Origin: an uncultured Collinsella sp.
Lineage (GTDB): Bacteria; Actinomycetota; Coriobacteriia; Coriobacteriales; Coriobacteriaceae
Assembly: GCA_902479205.1 (NCBI GenBank)
Contig: CABSNX010000045.1
Location: 1-11,384 of the forward strand
Reading direction: 5' to 3'
Length of the DNA: 11,384 nt
Shown here: piece by piece, positions 1 to 7,738 of the stretch
How the letters are laid out: every line of letters starts with the position of its first letter
Numbering within the stretch: position 1 is the first letter of the stretch
The notes under the pieces: generated by a model
What the model saw: only the letters and a program-made list of their open reading frames with translations
Database searches by the model: none
Told to the model about the DNA's origin: nothing
Program-made: the position numbers and the translations under genes

Positions 1-28
1 GGCAGCGTCAGATGTGTATAAGAGACAG
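1..28 (+). other. Illumina Nextera read-1 adapter remnant (assembly artefact)
   Basis: Positions 10-28 read AGATGTGTATAAGAGACAG, the 19-base Tn5 mosaic end used in Nextera libraries, and positions 1-9 (GGCAGCGTC) continue the known read-1 adapter upstream of it. This is untrimmed library sequence at a contig end, not genomic DNA. Genomic sequence starts at about base 29. The six residues LSLIHI and the TGA stop at 8-10 that appear to end the leftward reading frame are adapter-encoded and should be removed. Confidence 0.97.
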
Positions 29-502
29 GGTGAGGTAGGCGATCTTGGAGCGTATGTCTGCAAGCGGCGTGGCAAACGTGGCCGAACCGGTCGCAAGGGT
101 CTGGTCGATAGCGTCGAGCAAGATGTCCGCGTCGTCTGCGGTGATGAGGCCACCGGCCGCAAACGTGTGCTCGCGATCGATGGTCCACGCGCTTTCTTCG
201 GTTTCTTGGGCGCCTGCTGCGCGAACTTCCTTGATCGTGATTCCGCGTTCGAGGAGTTTTTCGCGATCGCGACGAAACTTGCGCTTGTCCGAGTCGATAT
301 TGCCCGACCCATAGCCAAGATCGGAATCCAGGACAATTTGCTCCGTGGTCAATGGCTCGGGAGAGCTGTTGAGGACAAAGAACAGATTGAGGATGCGCTG
401 GGCGGTCTTGTCGAAACCGGGCCCCGGCGCCCCCTTTTTATTCGTTACGGTTGTATCGCTTGCCGTCATAGAATCCTCGCATGGGAAGGTGTCTGATGCC
501 AT
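29..502 (-). CDS. WYL-domain transcriptional regulator, N-terminal fragment (cut by contig end)
   Basis: This is the first 158 residues of a probable DNA-binding regulator. After a disordered start (about 1-28), residues 31-93 form a winged-helix region: DKTAQRILNLFFVLNSS is followed by LTTEQI and by SDKRKFRRDREKLLERGI, a pattern typical of the HTH part of WYL (PafB-like) proteins, where the R-x-F-x-R-D-x-x-x-L helix leads into a linker and then the ligand-sensing WYL domain. Residues 115-158 (HTFAAGGLITADDADILLDA...) resemble the segment between the HTH and WYL parts. The WYL motif itself lies beyond the contig end. Translation can begin at 502 or at the ATG at 469 (residue 12). The second has GAGG five bases upstream and may be the true start, since nothing like a ribosome site precedes 502. 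The gene is divergent from the M28-like gene; its target is unknown. Confidence 0.75.
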
Positions 503-527
503 GATTTTAGTCCGATATGGAGATTAG

Positions 528-556
528 GCTATATCCTTGTCCGCTTGGGGCGTTAA
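528..556 (-). promoter_or_regulatory. Candidate promoter of the WYL regulator
   Basis: On the minus strand TTAACG (551-556) and TATAGC (528-533) are separated by 17 bases, each matching four of six positions of the sigma-70 type -35 and -10 consensus. A transcript would start near 520, just upstream of both possible start codons. It was found by eye only, and four-of-six matches are common by chance. Confidence 0.35.
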
Positions 557-592
557 GATGCCCAGAATTCGGCCGTTTGCGCCCGCTCGGGG

Positions 593-598
593 TATACT
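593..598 (+). promoter_or_regulatory. Candidate -10 box upstream of the M28-like gene
   Basis: TATACT at 593-598 is a good -10 hexamer about 70 bases upstream of the ATG at 667. No convincing -35 element lies 16-18 bases before it. A second AT-rich stretch (TCTAAT, 615-620) is an alternative. The rest of the 503-666 intergenic region shows no other clear element. Confidence 0.3.
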
Positions 599-657
599 TT
601 CGACTATATACGGTTCTAATGTGCATACATTGGGCCTATTTGTCGGATTATGGATGT

Positions 658-661
658 GGAG
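658..661 (+). promoter_or_regulatory. Ribosome binding site fixing the start of the M28-like gene at 667
   Basis: GGAG at 658-661 lies five bases before the ATG at 667. The same frame is open upstream to 517, but that extra 50-residue segment has no ribosome site at its start, is rich in Cys, Tyr and Arg unlike the rest, and covers the putative promoter, so the start at 667 is preferred. Confidence 0.7.
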
Positions 662-666
662 CGCAT

Positions 667-3600
667 ATGGCGAACACCCAGAACTATATTAACCACCTGT
701 TGCAGAACACTGGCATCACGCCGGCGTGCAGCGAAGAAGAGCGCTTGGCTGCCGAAGATATCGCTCAAATTTTCCGCAACCACGGCTTTGATCCCGAGGT
801 GCAGGAGTTTAATGCTCCCGCGCCGAGTAGGATGGCGTTTGCCGTTACGGGCATTTTGGCATTTGCCGGTGCCCTGCTTATGGGCATCGGTGGTGGTATC
901 GGCTTAGTCGGCACCCTGTTGGCCATTGTCGGAGCCGTGCTCTATGTGCTCGAGCGAACCGGGCGCCCCGTGATCTCGCGCCTGGGCAAGACGGGCGTGA
1001 GCCAAAACGTCATCGCCTACCACAAGGCGTCGGGCCCGCTTGCCTCTCCGCGCAATCGCCCGGTTGTCGTCGTCGCGCACTATGACTCCCCGCGCGCCGA
1101 ACTGCTCGCTCGCGAGCCCTATGCGCCGTATCGAGCGCTGATCGCCAAGTTGCTCCCGATTGCTACGATTGCTCCCGCGGCTATTGCCATCCTGCGCATC
1201 TTGCCTCTTCCCGGTGTGCTGAAGGTCTTGCTGTGGATTGTCGCGATTCTTGCCTCTCTTGTGGCGCTCGCCAATGCCGCCAATATCATTTCCAATCGTT
1301 TTGTCCTTCCCTACACGTCCGGCTCGGTTTGCAACAAGTCCTCTGTTGCCGCCATGCTGGGTGTCATGGATAACGTCGCCCCCTATCAGGGTGAGAACGA
1401 GTTCCCCAACGATATTCCGTTTGACACGTATTTTGGCGAGCAGAAGCGTCGCGCCGAGGAGATGGCGCGCGCGGCAGCCGAGTACGCCGCGGCCCAGCAG
1501 CAAAATGATTACGGCAATACCATCGAGTACGAAGAGCCTGCCTATACCGAGGATGAATATGGCCAGCCGATCGCTCCCGAGGGTGAGCAGGGCGAGGCTT
1601 TTGATGAGCAAATCGATGGATTCGAAGGTGTTTCTGCCGACGAGACCCTGATTGGCGTCATCGCGCCCGAGTCCCAGGTCCAAGATATTCCGGCCGAGGA
1701 GCCCGTTGCAGACGAGTCCACTGCCGAGTCGGCAGAGGAGCCTGCCGCGGCCGAGCAGGCCGAGCCCGAGCCCAAGCTTTATCGCAATGCCGCCGGCAAC
1801 ATCCGGTTTGGCTCGGATGCCATCCGTGCCCTGGGAATGCTTCCCGAGTCCTGTACGCTCGATTACGAAGAGGGCGAGGAGCCGACGTTCGAGCCCGCGC
1901 CCCAGCCCGATCCGGTCGTGGCTGCGCAGCCCGATGAGGCCAATGCCATCGAGACGGAAGCCGATGCGGAGACTGCTATCGATCCCGCAGCCGGTCTGGA
2001 CGTCATGGCGCCTGCCCCGGTGCCCGAGGAGCTCGATAATACCGAGGACGACTACGATGCGTATCCGCAGCGTGTGTCCTATGAGAGCGACACCGATTTT
2101 TCTGCCGAGCTTCCGGTGACGACGCCCCATGCCGATATCGCTTCCGCGTTTTCTTCGATCGGTGCCAGCGCCTCCCATTTCTTTAAGGGGGCATTCGAAA
2201 AGGGCAAGAAACTCGTTGACGACTTTGAGGAAAAGCGTGCTGCTGCCCGCGAGGCAGCCGAGCGCGAGGCTGCAGCCCAGCAACAGGCGGCCGAGCGCGA
2301 GCACGCGGCACAGGAATTTGAGCAAAACGACGCCGAGCAGCCGGTATCCGTTGATGTTGCCGACGCCACGACGTCTTTCGAGGCGCCGCAGCCTTCGCCT
2401 GCGGATGTTGCCGGGGAGACGGCGACTTTCGAAACCCAGCAGCCGGTCGACAGCACTGTGTCGTTTGATGCCACGATGACGTTTGAGAAGCAGGGCACCG
2501 CTATCGCCGAGCCCCTTTCCGCTCCTGTCGAGGACGAGCCCGCTGCGCCTGATACGGTCGAGGATCAATCTGCGGCGGAACAGGTCGCTGCGGACAGCTC
2601 CGAGCAAGAGCCTGAGCCCGTGGCCCCCGAAGCTCCGCAGGCGGATGAGTCGAGGCCCTACTCTACGCAGATCTTCACCATGCCCGCGCCGAGTGATCCC
2701 GGCGCCACGGTTGCCAATGCTGCTCCGTCGCAGGCCGAGACGGTCGATGCTCTGATGGCTCAGATCTCGTCTCAGGCGTCGCCGCGCCCGAACATGAACG
2801 TTCCCGACCCGGCATCCGCGCCGGCTCCCATGCCCTCTGCGTCTCCGCTGGCCTCGGTCCCCGATCCCTCGATGCCTTCGATGCAGCAGGCCAATGTCGC
2901 CTCGCGCACCTCGCTGTTCGACCTTCCCGACCCTTCGGCTCAGGTCAACGATCCCTTCGCGACGGCACAGGGTCCCGAGCCCACATCGGCTCCGGTTGTT
3001 CCCCCCATGCCGGTCACCTCGGATGTTCAGCCGCTTGAGACTATCTCGGCTCCTGCCGCTTCGGCCGCCAAGCCGCAAAAGCGCGGCTTGGGCGGTCTGT
3101 TCGGTCGCAAAAAGAAGAACGAGCAGGGCAGTATGAGCGATTGGCTTGGCGTCGAGGATGATTACGACGCCAAGAAGTCTGGTCGCGGTATTGGCTCGTG
3201 GGATAACTTTGAGGATGACGACGACGGCTGGAAGGGCGGTGCCACGTCTTCTGATGGAGCTTCCGCCGAGGATATGCTCGCTGCCGTTGCCTCCATGGGC
3301 GATGACGAGCTGCTTGGTCACGACATCTGGTTTGTGGCTACAGGCGCTTCCGATTGTGACGGCGCCGGCATGAAGGCGTTCCTGGCCGCACATCGCGACA
3401 AGCTCCGCGGCGTGTTCTTTATCAACCTTGAGTCCATTGGTGCCGGCAGTCTTTCGGTCGTGACGGTCGAGGGCGAGCAGCAGTTGCTCAAGGGTGACCG
3501 ACGCATCATGAATCTGGTCGATAAGGTGTGCAAGTCGTTCCATGTCGATTGCGGTGCATTTGAGATGCCCTATGCCAAGACCGACGCCTATGCTGCGCTC

Positions 3601-3750
3601 GAGGCAAGCCGACGCGCCCTTACCATTGCTGGCGTTGACGGTCCGCGTCTGGCGTGCGCTTACACCGAGGACGATCTGCCGCACAACGTCAATCCGACAA
3701 ATATCGCTACGGTGTCCGAGGTCGTGACCGAGGTCATTCGTCGTTCGTAG
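667..3750 (+). CDS. Membrane-anchored M28 peptidase-like protein with a huge disordered insert, probable pseudoenzyme
   Basis: The protein has 1027 residues. Seen: residues 1-55 and 96-155 carry the start of an M28 aminopeptidase fold, including VVVVAHYDSPR (133-143; H138-x-D140). Hydrophobic hairpins lie at 56-95 and 157-205. GSVCNKSSVAAMLGV (219-233) aligns with the family's GANDNASGVA motif. Residues about 240-880 are low-complexity Glu/Ala/Pro-rich sequence with a coiled coil near 505-555 and a basic patch GRKKK (813-817). The fold resumes at HDIWFVATG (885-893), INLESIG (919-925) and YTEDDLPHNVNP (999-1010). Known family: zinc is held by His, bridging Asp, Glu, Asp and His, with a catalytic Glu. 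Here the bridging Asp is lost (C222/N223), the Glu-Glu pair reads S895-D896, the second Asp is E922, and the last His aligns with A974. Inferred: catalytically weak or dead, with soluble parts cytoplasmic because no signal peptide is present and Arg/Lys follow the first hairpin. The family call is fairly sure; the role is unknown. Confidence 0.75.
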   Translation: MANTQNYINHLLQNTGITPACSEEERLAAEDIAQIFRNHGFDPEVQEFNAPAPSRMAFAVTGILAFAGALLMGIGGGIGLVGTLLAIVGAVLYVLERTGRPVISRLGKTGVSQNVIAYHKASGPLASPRNRPVVVVAHYDSPRAELLAREPYAPYRALIAKLLPIATIAPAAIAILRILPLPGVLKVLLWIVAILASLVALANAANIISNRFVLPYTSGSVCNKSSVAAMLGVMDNVAPYQGENEFPNDIPFDTYFGEQKRRAEEMARAAAEYAAAQQQNDYGNTIEYEEPAYTEDEYGQPIAPEGEQGEAFDEQIDGFEGVSADETLIGVIAPESQVQDIPAEEPVADESTAESAEEPAAAEQAEPEPKLYRNAAGNIRFGSDAIRALGMLPESCTLDYEEGEEPTFEPAPQPDPVVAAQPDEANAIETEADAETAIDPAAGLDVMAPAPVPEELDNTEDDYDAYPQRVSYESDTDFSAELPVTTPHADIASAFSSIGASASHFFKGAFEKGKKLVDDFEEKRAAAREAAEREAAAQQQAAEREHAAQEFEQNDAEQPVSVDVADATTSFEAPQPSPADVAGETATFETQQPVDSTVSFDATMTFEKQGTAIAEPLSAPVEDEPAAPDTVEDQSAAEQVAADSSEQEPEPVAPEAPQADESRPYSTQIFTMPAPSDPGATVANAAPSQAETVDALMAQISSQASPRPNMNVPDPASAPAPMPSASPLASVPDPSMPSMQQANVASRTSLFDLPDPSAQVNDPFATAQGPEPTSAPVVPPMPVTSDVQPLETISAPAASAAKPQKRGLGGLFGRKKKNEQGSMSDWLGVEDDYDAKKSGRGIGSWDNFEDDDDGWKGGATSSDGASAEDMLAAVASMGDDELLGHDIWFVATGASDCDGAGMKAFLAAHRDKLRGVFFINLESIGAGSLSVVTVEGEQQLLKGDRRIMNLVDKVCKSFHVDCGAFEMPYAKTDAYAALEASRRALTIAGVDGPRLACAYTEDDLPHNVNPTNIATVSEVVTEVIRRS

Positions 3751-3760
3751 GTTGACCTCT

Positions 3761-3766
3761 AAGGAG
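3761..3766 (+). promoter_or_regulatory. Strong ribosome binding site for a GTG start
   Basis: AAGGAG at 3761-3766 stands five bases before the GTG at 3772. No ATG is available in this frame at a sensible distance, so this perfect site decides the GTG start of the small membrane protein. Confidence 0.8.
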
Positions 3767-3771
3767 TCTGC

Positions 3772-3990
3772 GTGTTTTCGTACATCAAGCGCCACTGGCC
3801 CATCTATCTCATCTTGGCCCTGATCGCCATTGCTCTTGGTTTCGGGGCCGCATATATCGTGGGTGTTAAAGGCTCAACGCCTGCGTCCACGATTAACGAA
3901 GAGGTGGAGCACGAGCAGAGTTTGGGAGCCGATGGCATCTCCGAGTCCGATCAGGCGCTCATCGACGGTGGGTCTGCATCTGGGGAATAG
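3772..3990 (+). CDS. Small single-span membrane protein, unknown function
   Basis: The protein has 72 residues and a GTG start after a strong AAGGAG site. I do not recognise a family. Visible parts: a short basic N-terminus (MFSYIKRHW), one hydrophobic helix at about 10-31 (IYLILALIAIALGFGAAYIV), and an acidic tail (about 38-72) with EEVEHEQ and many Gly, Ser, Asp and Glu. By the positive-inside rule the N-terminus should be cytoplasmic and the tail outside; there is no signal-peptidase motif that clearly marks it as secreted. It begins 21 bases after the M28-like gene, with no promoter or terminator between, and is followed by a terminator, so the two are almost certainly co-transcribed. A partnership with the upstream membrane protein is inference from gene order only. 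Confidence 0.8.
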   Translation: MFSYIKRHWPIYLILALIAIALGFGAAYIVGVKGSTPASTINEEVEHEQSLGADGISESDQALIDGGSASGE

Positions 3991-4007
3991 CCATTTCGCC
4001 ACGAACG

Positions 4008-4046
4008 AAAAAGAGGCGAGCCGGGAGACGGGCTCGCCTCTTTTTT
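4008..4046. terminator. Bidirectional Rho-independent terminator between converging genes
   Basis: A perfect 10-base stem, GAGGCGAGCC (4013-4022) with GGCTCGCCTC (4031-4040), closes an 8-base loop. It is preceded by five A residues and followed by TTTTTT, so it has a U-tract in either direction. It sits 18 bases after the stop of the small membrane protein gene and 7 bases from the end of the adhesin gene, and can serve both. Confidence 0.92.
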
Positions 4047-4052
4047 ATTACG

Positions 4053-7000
4053 TTAGTGACGTTTCGATGCCAGCTTTAGATGGGCAAACCAGATTGCCGC
4101 GGCGCCGGAGGTCATGAAGGCAGTGAGGCAGGCGGCGATGGGAAGAGAGCCCGTTGCTGGTAAATCTTGCGGCATGGTGCATCGCTGGATGACGCGATCC
4201 TCGTCATGTGATTCAAGGTTGCTACCGCCGCCATTGCGACAGAGGTCAACGCGAGCGCTGTTGGCGAGTGCGGTCTGAGGCGTGTAAGACGACGCGGCCT
4301 GCATATGGATGACGGCACCGTGAATATCCGAGTCAAGGACGGCGCTCACATCATCAAGGTCGTCATGTTCGTCTTTGAGGTCCTCGCGGGCCCAAGATTC
4401 TGCAGCGTCTCTTGTCGTGAAGTCGGCCGATACGGCCCCATACTCAAGACGAATGCCCGTGATGCCGGTGTCGTCCAAAAGAGCGAGCTCTTTTGCCTCG
4501 AGGGTGACTGATTCCGTTGTTGGAATATTTGCTTTCCAAAGATGCCAATCGTCGTAATCGACCATGCGCAAATCGTCACCTAGGAGCTTTTTGACCTCGT
4601 CCGTTTTGAGCCAGGGGTTGTCATGCCCGTCGCTGAGCGTTGCATTGGCCTGTTCGCCCGTATCGATACTTCCCACTGGAGACGTTCGGTACCACACGTT
4701 GCAAAGACCGTCGATGTCCCCAGCCGCGACAGGGGTTTCGATGGCGATGAACCTGGCAGTGCCATCTTTGGCGCATTCGAGATCGTCGGTGATGGTGAAT
4801 TCATCAACCCAGGTATTCGACTCATTTTTAGCATCGAGCGTATAAGAGAAGGAACCGTTCGTATCAGATTGTGCCACGGCCCGGTTTTTGCCATCGCCGT
4901 TAGCGACGAGGCCCTTACCGATAGGGCGGGCGATCTCTTGCCGCTTGTCGACTCTGCCCTCAATCTCGATGGGTGTGTCCTTCATGGTTACCGTCTGCAC
5001 TTCTCCTGTGGCCTTAATTTCAAACGTCATGTCTTCGGCAAGGTCGTAAGTGCGCGGGGACATCACTTCGCGCAGGGTGTAGGTGCCGGGCAAAAGATGC
5101 TCGATGCGATGCGGTTTGTCGGAGGAGGTCCAAGCGTCAATTTCGGTTCCGTCGGCACCGTGGAGGGAGAGCCGAGCGCCATCCACTTCTTGTTTGCCGG
5201 TCAGATCGACTTTGGAGATGTCGATTTCGGTGTAGTCGTTAGAGATATCGAGGTGCGCTTTGACCGTGGGTGTTTCCTGGTCGGCATACGACAGCTCGAC
5301 GGTGTGGGCGCTTTGGTCGAGCAGGTATCCTTCGGGTGACTGTACCTCAATAACCTCATAGATGGCAGTTCCGCACCCCAGCGAAAGATGATTTGCGCAC
5401 GCAAATCCCCGCTCGTCGGTCGTGATGGTGGTGACGGTTTCACCGTCTAGGGCAACAATGCTGCCGTCGGGGCGCACGATATCGCCCGCGGCGCGGATAT
5501 CAAAAACAGCGCCGGCAAGGGCGTGTCCGTCTACGATATCGTTCTTAACGATCTCGATGCTTCCCGTTGCCGCGTCGTCGTAAAACGAGGCGACCGCGAT
5601 GGGCGTTAAGTTCATGTCGGCGGGAATCGCTATCTCCAGATCTTCTCCAACAAGATACGGTTCCTTGGCGGAGGTCTCTCGTATGTAATACGTGCCCGGG
5701 TTAAGCGATTCGGGCAGGGTGACGGTGCCGGTTTCATCGGTCGTAAAGGTGGTCATAACGGTATGGGCGGGATGCCAGGATGTTTGCGAAATGGGCTCAC
5801 GGTTGCCATTGAGCAGCTGAAAGGTGAACCCGGCGCGTGGCACGGCGTTGCCGGTCTGAGCATCGCGCTTCACGAGTTGAAGATGTGTCGACAGGGCGTG
5901 GTTGTCTACGATGTACTGAAGTTCTGCGCCGTCCGAGATCTGCTCTGCCGTGATAGTCCATTCCCCTGCCTGCTTAAAACCGTCGGGCACAGTGTCGACA
6001 ACCTCACGAATGGTGTAGCCGGCACGGTCATACGGTATGGTTCCGCTGACGCCATCGGGGCGCTCTCCTGCGCCAAACCATGCTCCAGCCTGGTCTTTGG
6101 TCGATGCGAAGCCGTAGATATTGGTGGTCAGCGTTCCAACAACCTGCTGCGAAGTGTTGCTTACCACTTCAAAGGCCACGCCTTCCGCCGGCTGCTCTAT
6201 ACCAGACCCATCGCTATTGCCGTAGTCCTTGAACTTTGAAATCTCGAGGTCAAAAGCGATGGGGATGTTGGGGATGCGACGCTCGAGTTCAACGACGCCC
6301 GCGTCTCCGGGCTGGTCGGCACCGATAGTGTAGCTCCAGGTTTCATCGGAGGGCAGATAGCCCTCGGGAGCTCTCGACTCATAGATGGTAAAGGTGCCCA
6401 GGGGGATGTCGGTAAGTGTTGCCCGGCCGTCCTCATCCGTCGTGAGGGTGCGCGTCCAGCCCGGGGTAGACTGTGAGACGCAGGTGAACTCAGCGCCGGC
6501 AAGTGACGCGCCGACTTGAGGGCCTGCCCCTGTCGCGGCATCGACCTTTGCGATGCGCAGGGTGACGGTACCGGGCTGCTCATCGATGACGACATTTCCG
6601 CCGTCATTGCCGGTGGAAAAGGCGATGCGGTCACTCCTGGGGATATAGCCCGTCGGAGCTTTGGTTTCGACCAGATAATATGCGGTGTTGGGCAAAAGTG
6701 TCGCCTGTGCGCGACCACTGCTGTCCATCTGGATGCTGCCGACACGCTTGTCGCCGACGCTCTCATAGATGTCGAACCTCGCTCCGTCGAGCCTGTAGGT
6801 ATCGTTTTCGCTCGTGATGGCGGCGTTGGCTGACTGTTTTTGGAAGGATGCGGAGACGGCCGGGAGCACGTAGAGCATGTCTTGACGCTTGCTGCCGCCC
6901 GACACAGTTCCCAAATAGCGCCGCGCGCGATGCGGTGCGGCTTTAATGCTTCCCGACTTGGCGCTGTCGTGGAGCCAGCGCGCTGCGGCAACGACCTCAT

Positions 7001-7484
7001 TGTCGCCGGAAAAGTTTCCGCTCTTTGTGATGCCCTGGGCGGTCGTATATGAGAACGATCCGTCGGTATGGGTGGTGCCGTTGAGCATCCAGACGGCAAG
7101 TTGGGTTGCGGCGCGTGCTCGATCGGGGGACAGGTTATGCCCGCCAAAGGATGTGGCGGTGGGGTAGCCATGGCAGATGATGGCCGCGAATTCGTCTTCG
7201 AGCCATACCCAGCCCTGATTGTAGGTGAGCCAGGGTCCGCCCGGTGTGCTGGGGCCAAATCGGTCCTGGTTCATGCAATAGGCAATCGAAGAATCCTGTG
7301 CCTCGTATTTGCCAACTCCAAAAGGACCGCATTCATTGCTGATAGTGCGGAATCCGAGCGATTCGTAACCGTCGACGGCGAGCGCGGCATCCGGTGCCAT
7401 GCAGCCTAAAAGTAAAAAGAGGACTAGGAGCAGCGATCCTGCTGTGATTGCGCTGTGGACAGAGTGCGTGGGTGTGTTGGACAT
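4053..7484 (-). CDS. Sortase-anchored thioester/CnaB (SpaA-like) surface adhesin
   Basis: A 1143-residue cell-wall protein for attachment to host or matrix. The signal peptide is residues 1-36, cleaved after A34-L-A36. A thioester domain (about 45-210) has its Cys in AYCMNQ (C70) and its Gln in ATQLAVW (Q128); such pairs form a bond that can capture a target covalently. Six CnaB/SpaA-like beta domains follow at about 226-302, 307-405, 411-530, 535-638, 641-750 and 752-838, with late-strand signatures such as ETKAPTGY and EVQSPEGY. Likely isopeptide Lys residues are K313, K417, K539, K647 and K758; closing Asn candidates are N406, N528 and N749. Residues 843-1085 are a larger domain familiar from Coriobacteriia adhesins. 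The end is LPATG (1108-1112), a hydrophobic helix and a basic tail. AAGGAG lies five bases before the ATG. No sortase or pilin partner is present here. LLLGC (24-28) resembles a weak lipobox, but an LPXTG anchor makes lipidation unlikely. Confidence 0.93.
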   Translation of the reverse strand: MSNTPTHSVHSAITAGSLLLVLFLLLGCMAPDAALAVDGYESLGFRTISNECGPFGVGKYEAQDSSIAYCMNQDRFGPSTPGGPWLTYNQGWVWLEDEFAAIICHGYPTATSFGGHNLSPDRARAATQLAVWMLNGTTHTDGSFSYTTAQGITKSGNFSGDNEVVAAARWLHDSAKSGSIKAAPHRARRYLGTVSGGSKRQDMLYVLPAVSASFQKQSANAAITSENDTYRLDGARFDIYESVGDKRVGSIQMDSSGRAQATLLPNTAYYLVETKAPTGYIPRSDRIAFSTGNDGGNVVIDEQPGTVTLRIAKVDAATGAGPQVGASLAGAEFTCVSQSTPGWTRTLTTDEDGRATLTDIPLGTFTIYESRAPEGYLPSDETWSYTIGADQPGDAGVVELERRIPNIPIAFDLEISKFKDYGNSDGSGIEQPAEGVAFEVVSNTSQQVVGTLTTNIYGFASTKDQAGAWFGAGERPDGVSGTIPYDRAGYTIREVVDTVPDGFKQAGEWTITAEQISDGAELQYIVDNHALSTHLQLVKRDAQTGNAVPRAGFTFQLLNGNREPISQTSWHPAHTVMTTFTTDETGTVTLPESLNPGTYYIRETSAKEPYLVGEDLEIAIPADMNLTPIAVASFYDDAATGSIEIVKNDIVDGHALAGAVFDIRAAGDIVRPDGSIVALDGETVTTITTDERGFACANHLSLGCGTAIYEVIEVQSPEGYLLDQSAHTVELSYADQETPTVKAHLDISNDYTEIDISKVDLTGKQEVDGARLSLHGADGTEIDAWTSSDKPHRIEHLLPGTYTLREVMSPRTYDLAEDMTFEIKATGEVQTVTMKDTPIEIEGRVDKRQEIARPIGKGLVANGDGKNRAVAQSDTNGSFSYTLDAKNESNTWVDEFTITDDLECAKDGTARFIAIETPVAAGDIDGLCNVWYRTSPVGSIDTGEQANATLSDGHDNPWLKTDEVKKLLGDDLRMVDYDDWHLWKANIPTTESVTLEAKELALLDDTGITGIRLEYGAVSADFTTRDAAESWAREDLKDEHDDLDDVSAVLDSDIHGAVIHMQAASSYTPQTALANSARVDLCRNGGGSNLESHDEDRVIQRCTMPQDLPATGSLPIAACLTAFMTSGAAAIWFAHLKLASKRH

Positions 7485-7738
7485 GGCTGCTCCTTATCCC
7501 TCGTGCGCCGCATGGGGAGGCCGCGGCGCGTAGGATGAGGCTACCCCCAAGGTTCATGCGGGTAAGTACCAGAACCTGACCAAATGCTTGCCCAAAATCT
7601 GACAAATGGCGCCTATGAAAGACAATGGAATAAATCTGCAGGTAAACAACGGTAAATAGAGGAACGTACAGGTCCCTATCTCCACAATTGGCCTGTTTTT
7701 AGGACGATTCTCCACAGCTAAAACAAGCATCGTCACCC
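7485..7738. promoter_or_regulatory. Upstream region of the adhesin, AT-richer, repeats but no clear promoter
   Basis: This 254-base stretch lies between the adhesin start and the tRNA promoter and has no credible gene. It is richer in A and T than the surrounding coding DNA. It contains the adhesin ribosome site (minus-strand AAGGAG, 7490-7495), an imperfect tandem repeat at 7569-7608, two GGTAAA copies (7641-7646, 7651-7656) and two TCTCCACA copies (7680-7687, 7710-7717). I could not pick a well-spaced -35/-10 pair for the leftward gene. Confidence 0.45.
7569..7608. repeat. Imperfect tandem repeat upstream of the adhesin, possible operator
   Basis: CCAGAACCTGACCAAATG (7569-7586) and CCAAAATCTGACAAATG (7592-7608) match at 15 of 18 aligned columns, with two substitutions and one gap, and start 23 bases apart, about two turns of the helix. 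They lie 85-125 bases upstream of the adhesin start codon, where a regulator controlling surface-protein expression could bind. A regulatory role is inferred from position and spacing only. Confidence 0.45.

Noticed and set aside
517..666. N-terminal extension of the M28-like protein
   Set aside because: The 50 extra residues lack a ribosome site and cover likely promoter sequence; GGAG five bases before 667 gives a better start.
904..3795. A 963-residue open frame opposite the M28-like gene
   Set aside because: Its translation is Arg/Gly/Leu-rich low complexity with no domain. It arises from codon bias of the Ala/Pro/Glu-rich gene on the other strand.
7679..7717. DnaA-box-like words (TTCTCCACA at 7709-7717, ATCTCCACA at 7679-7687)
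   Set aside because: They differ by one and two bases from TTATCCACA, only two are present, and no dnaA, dnaN or other origin genes are nearby.
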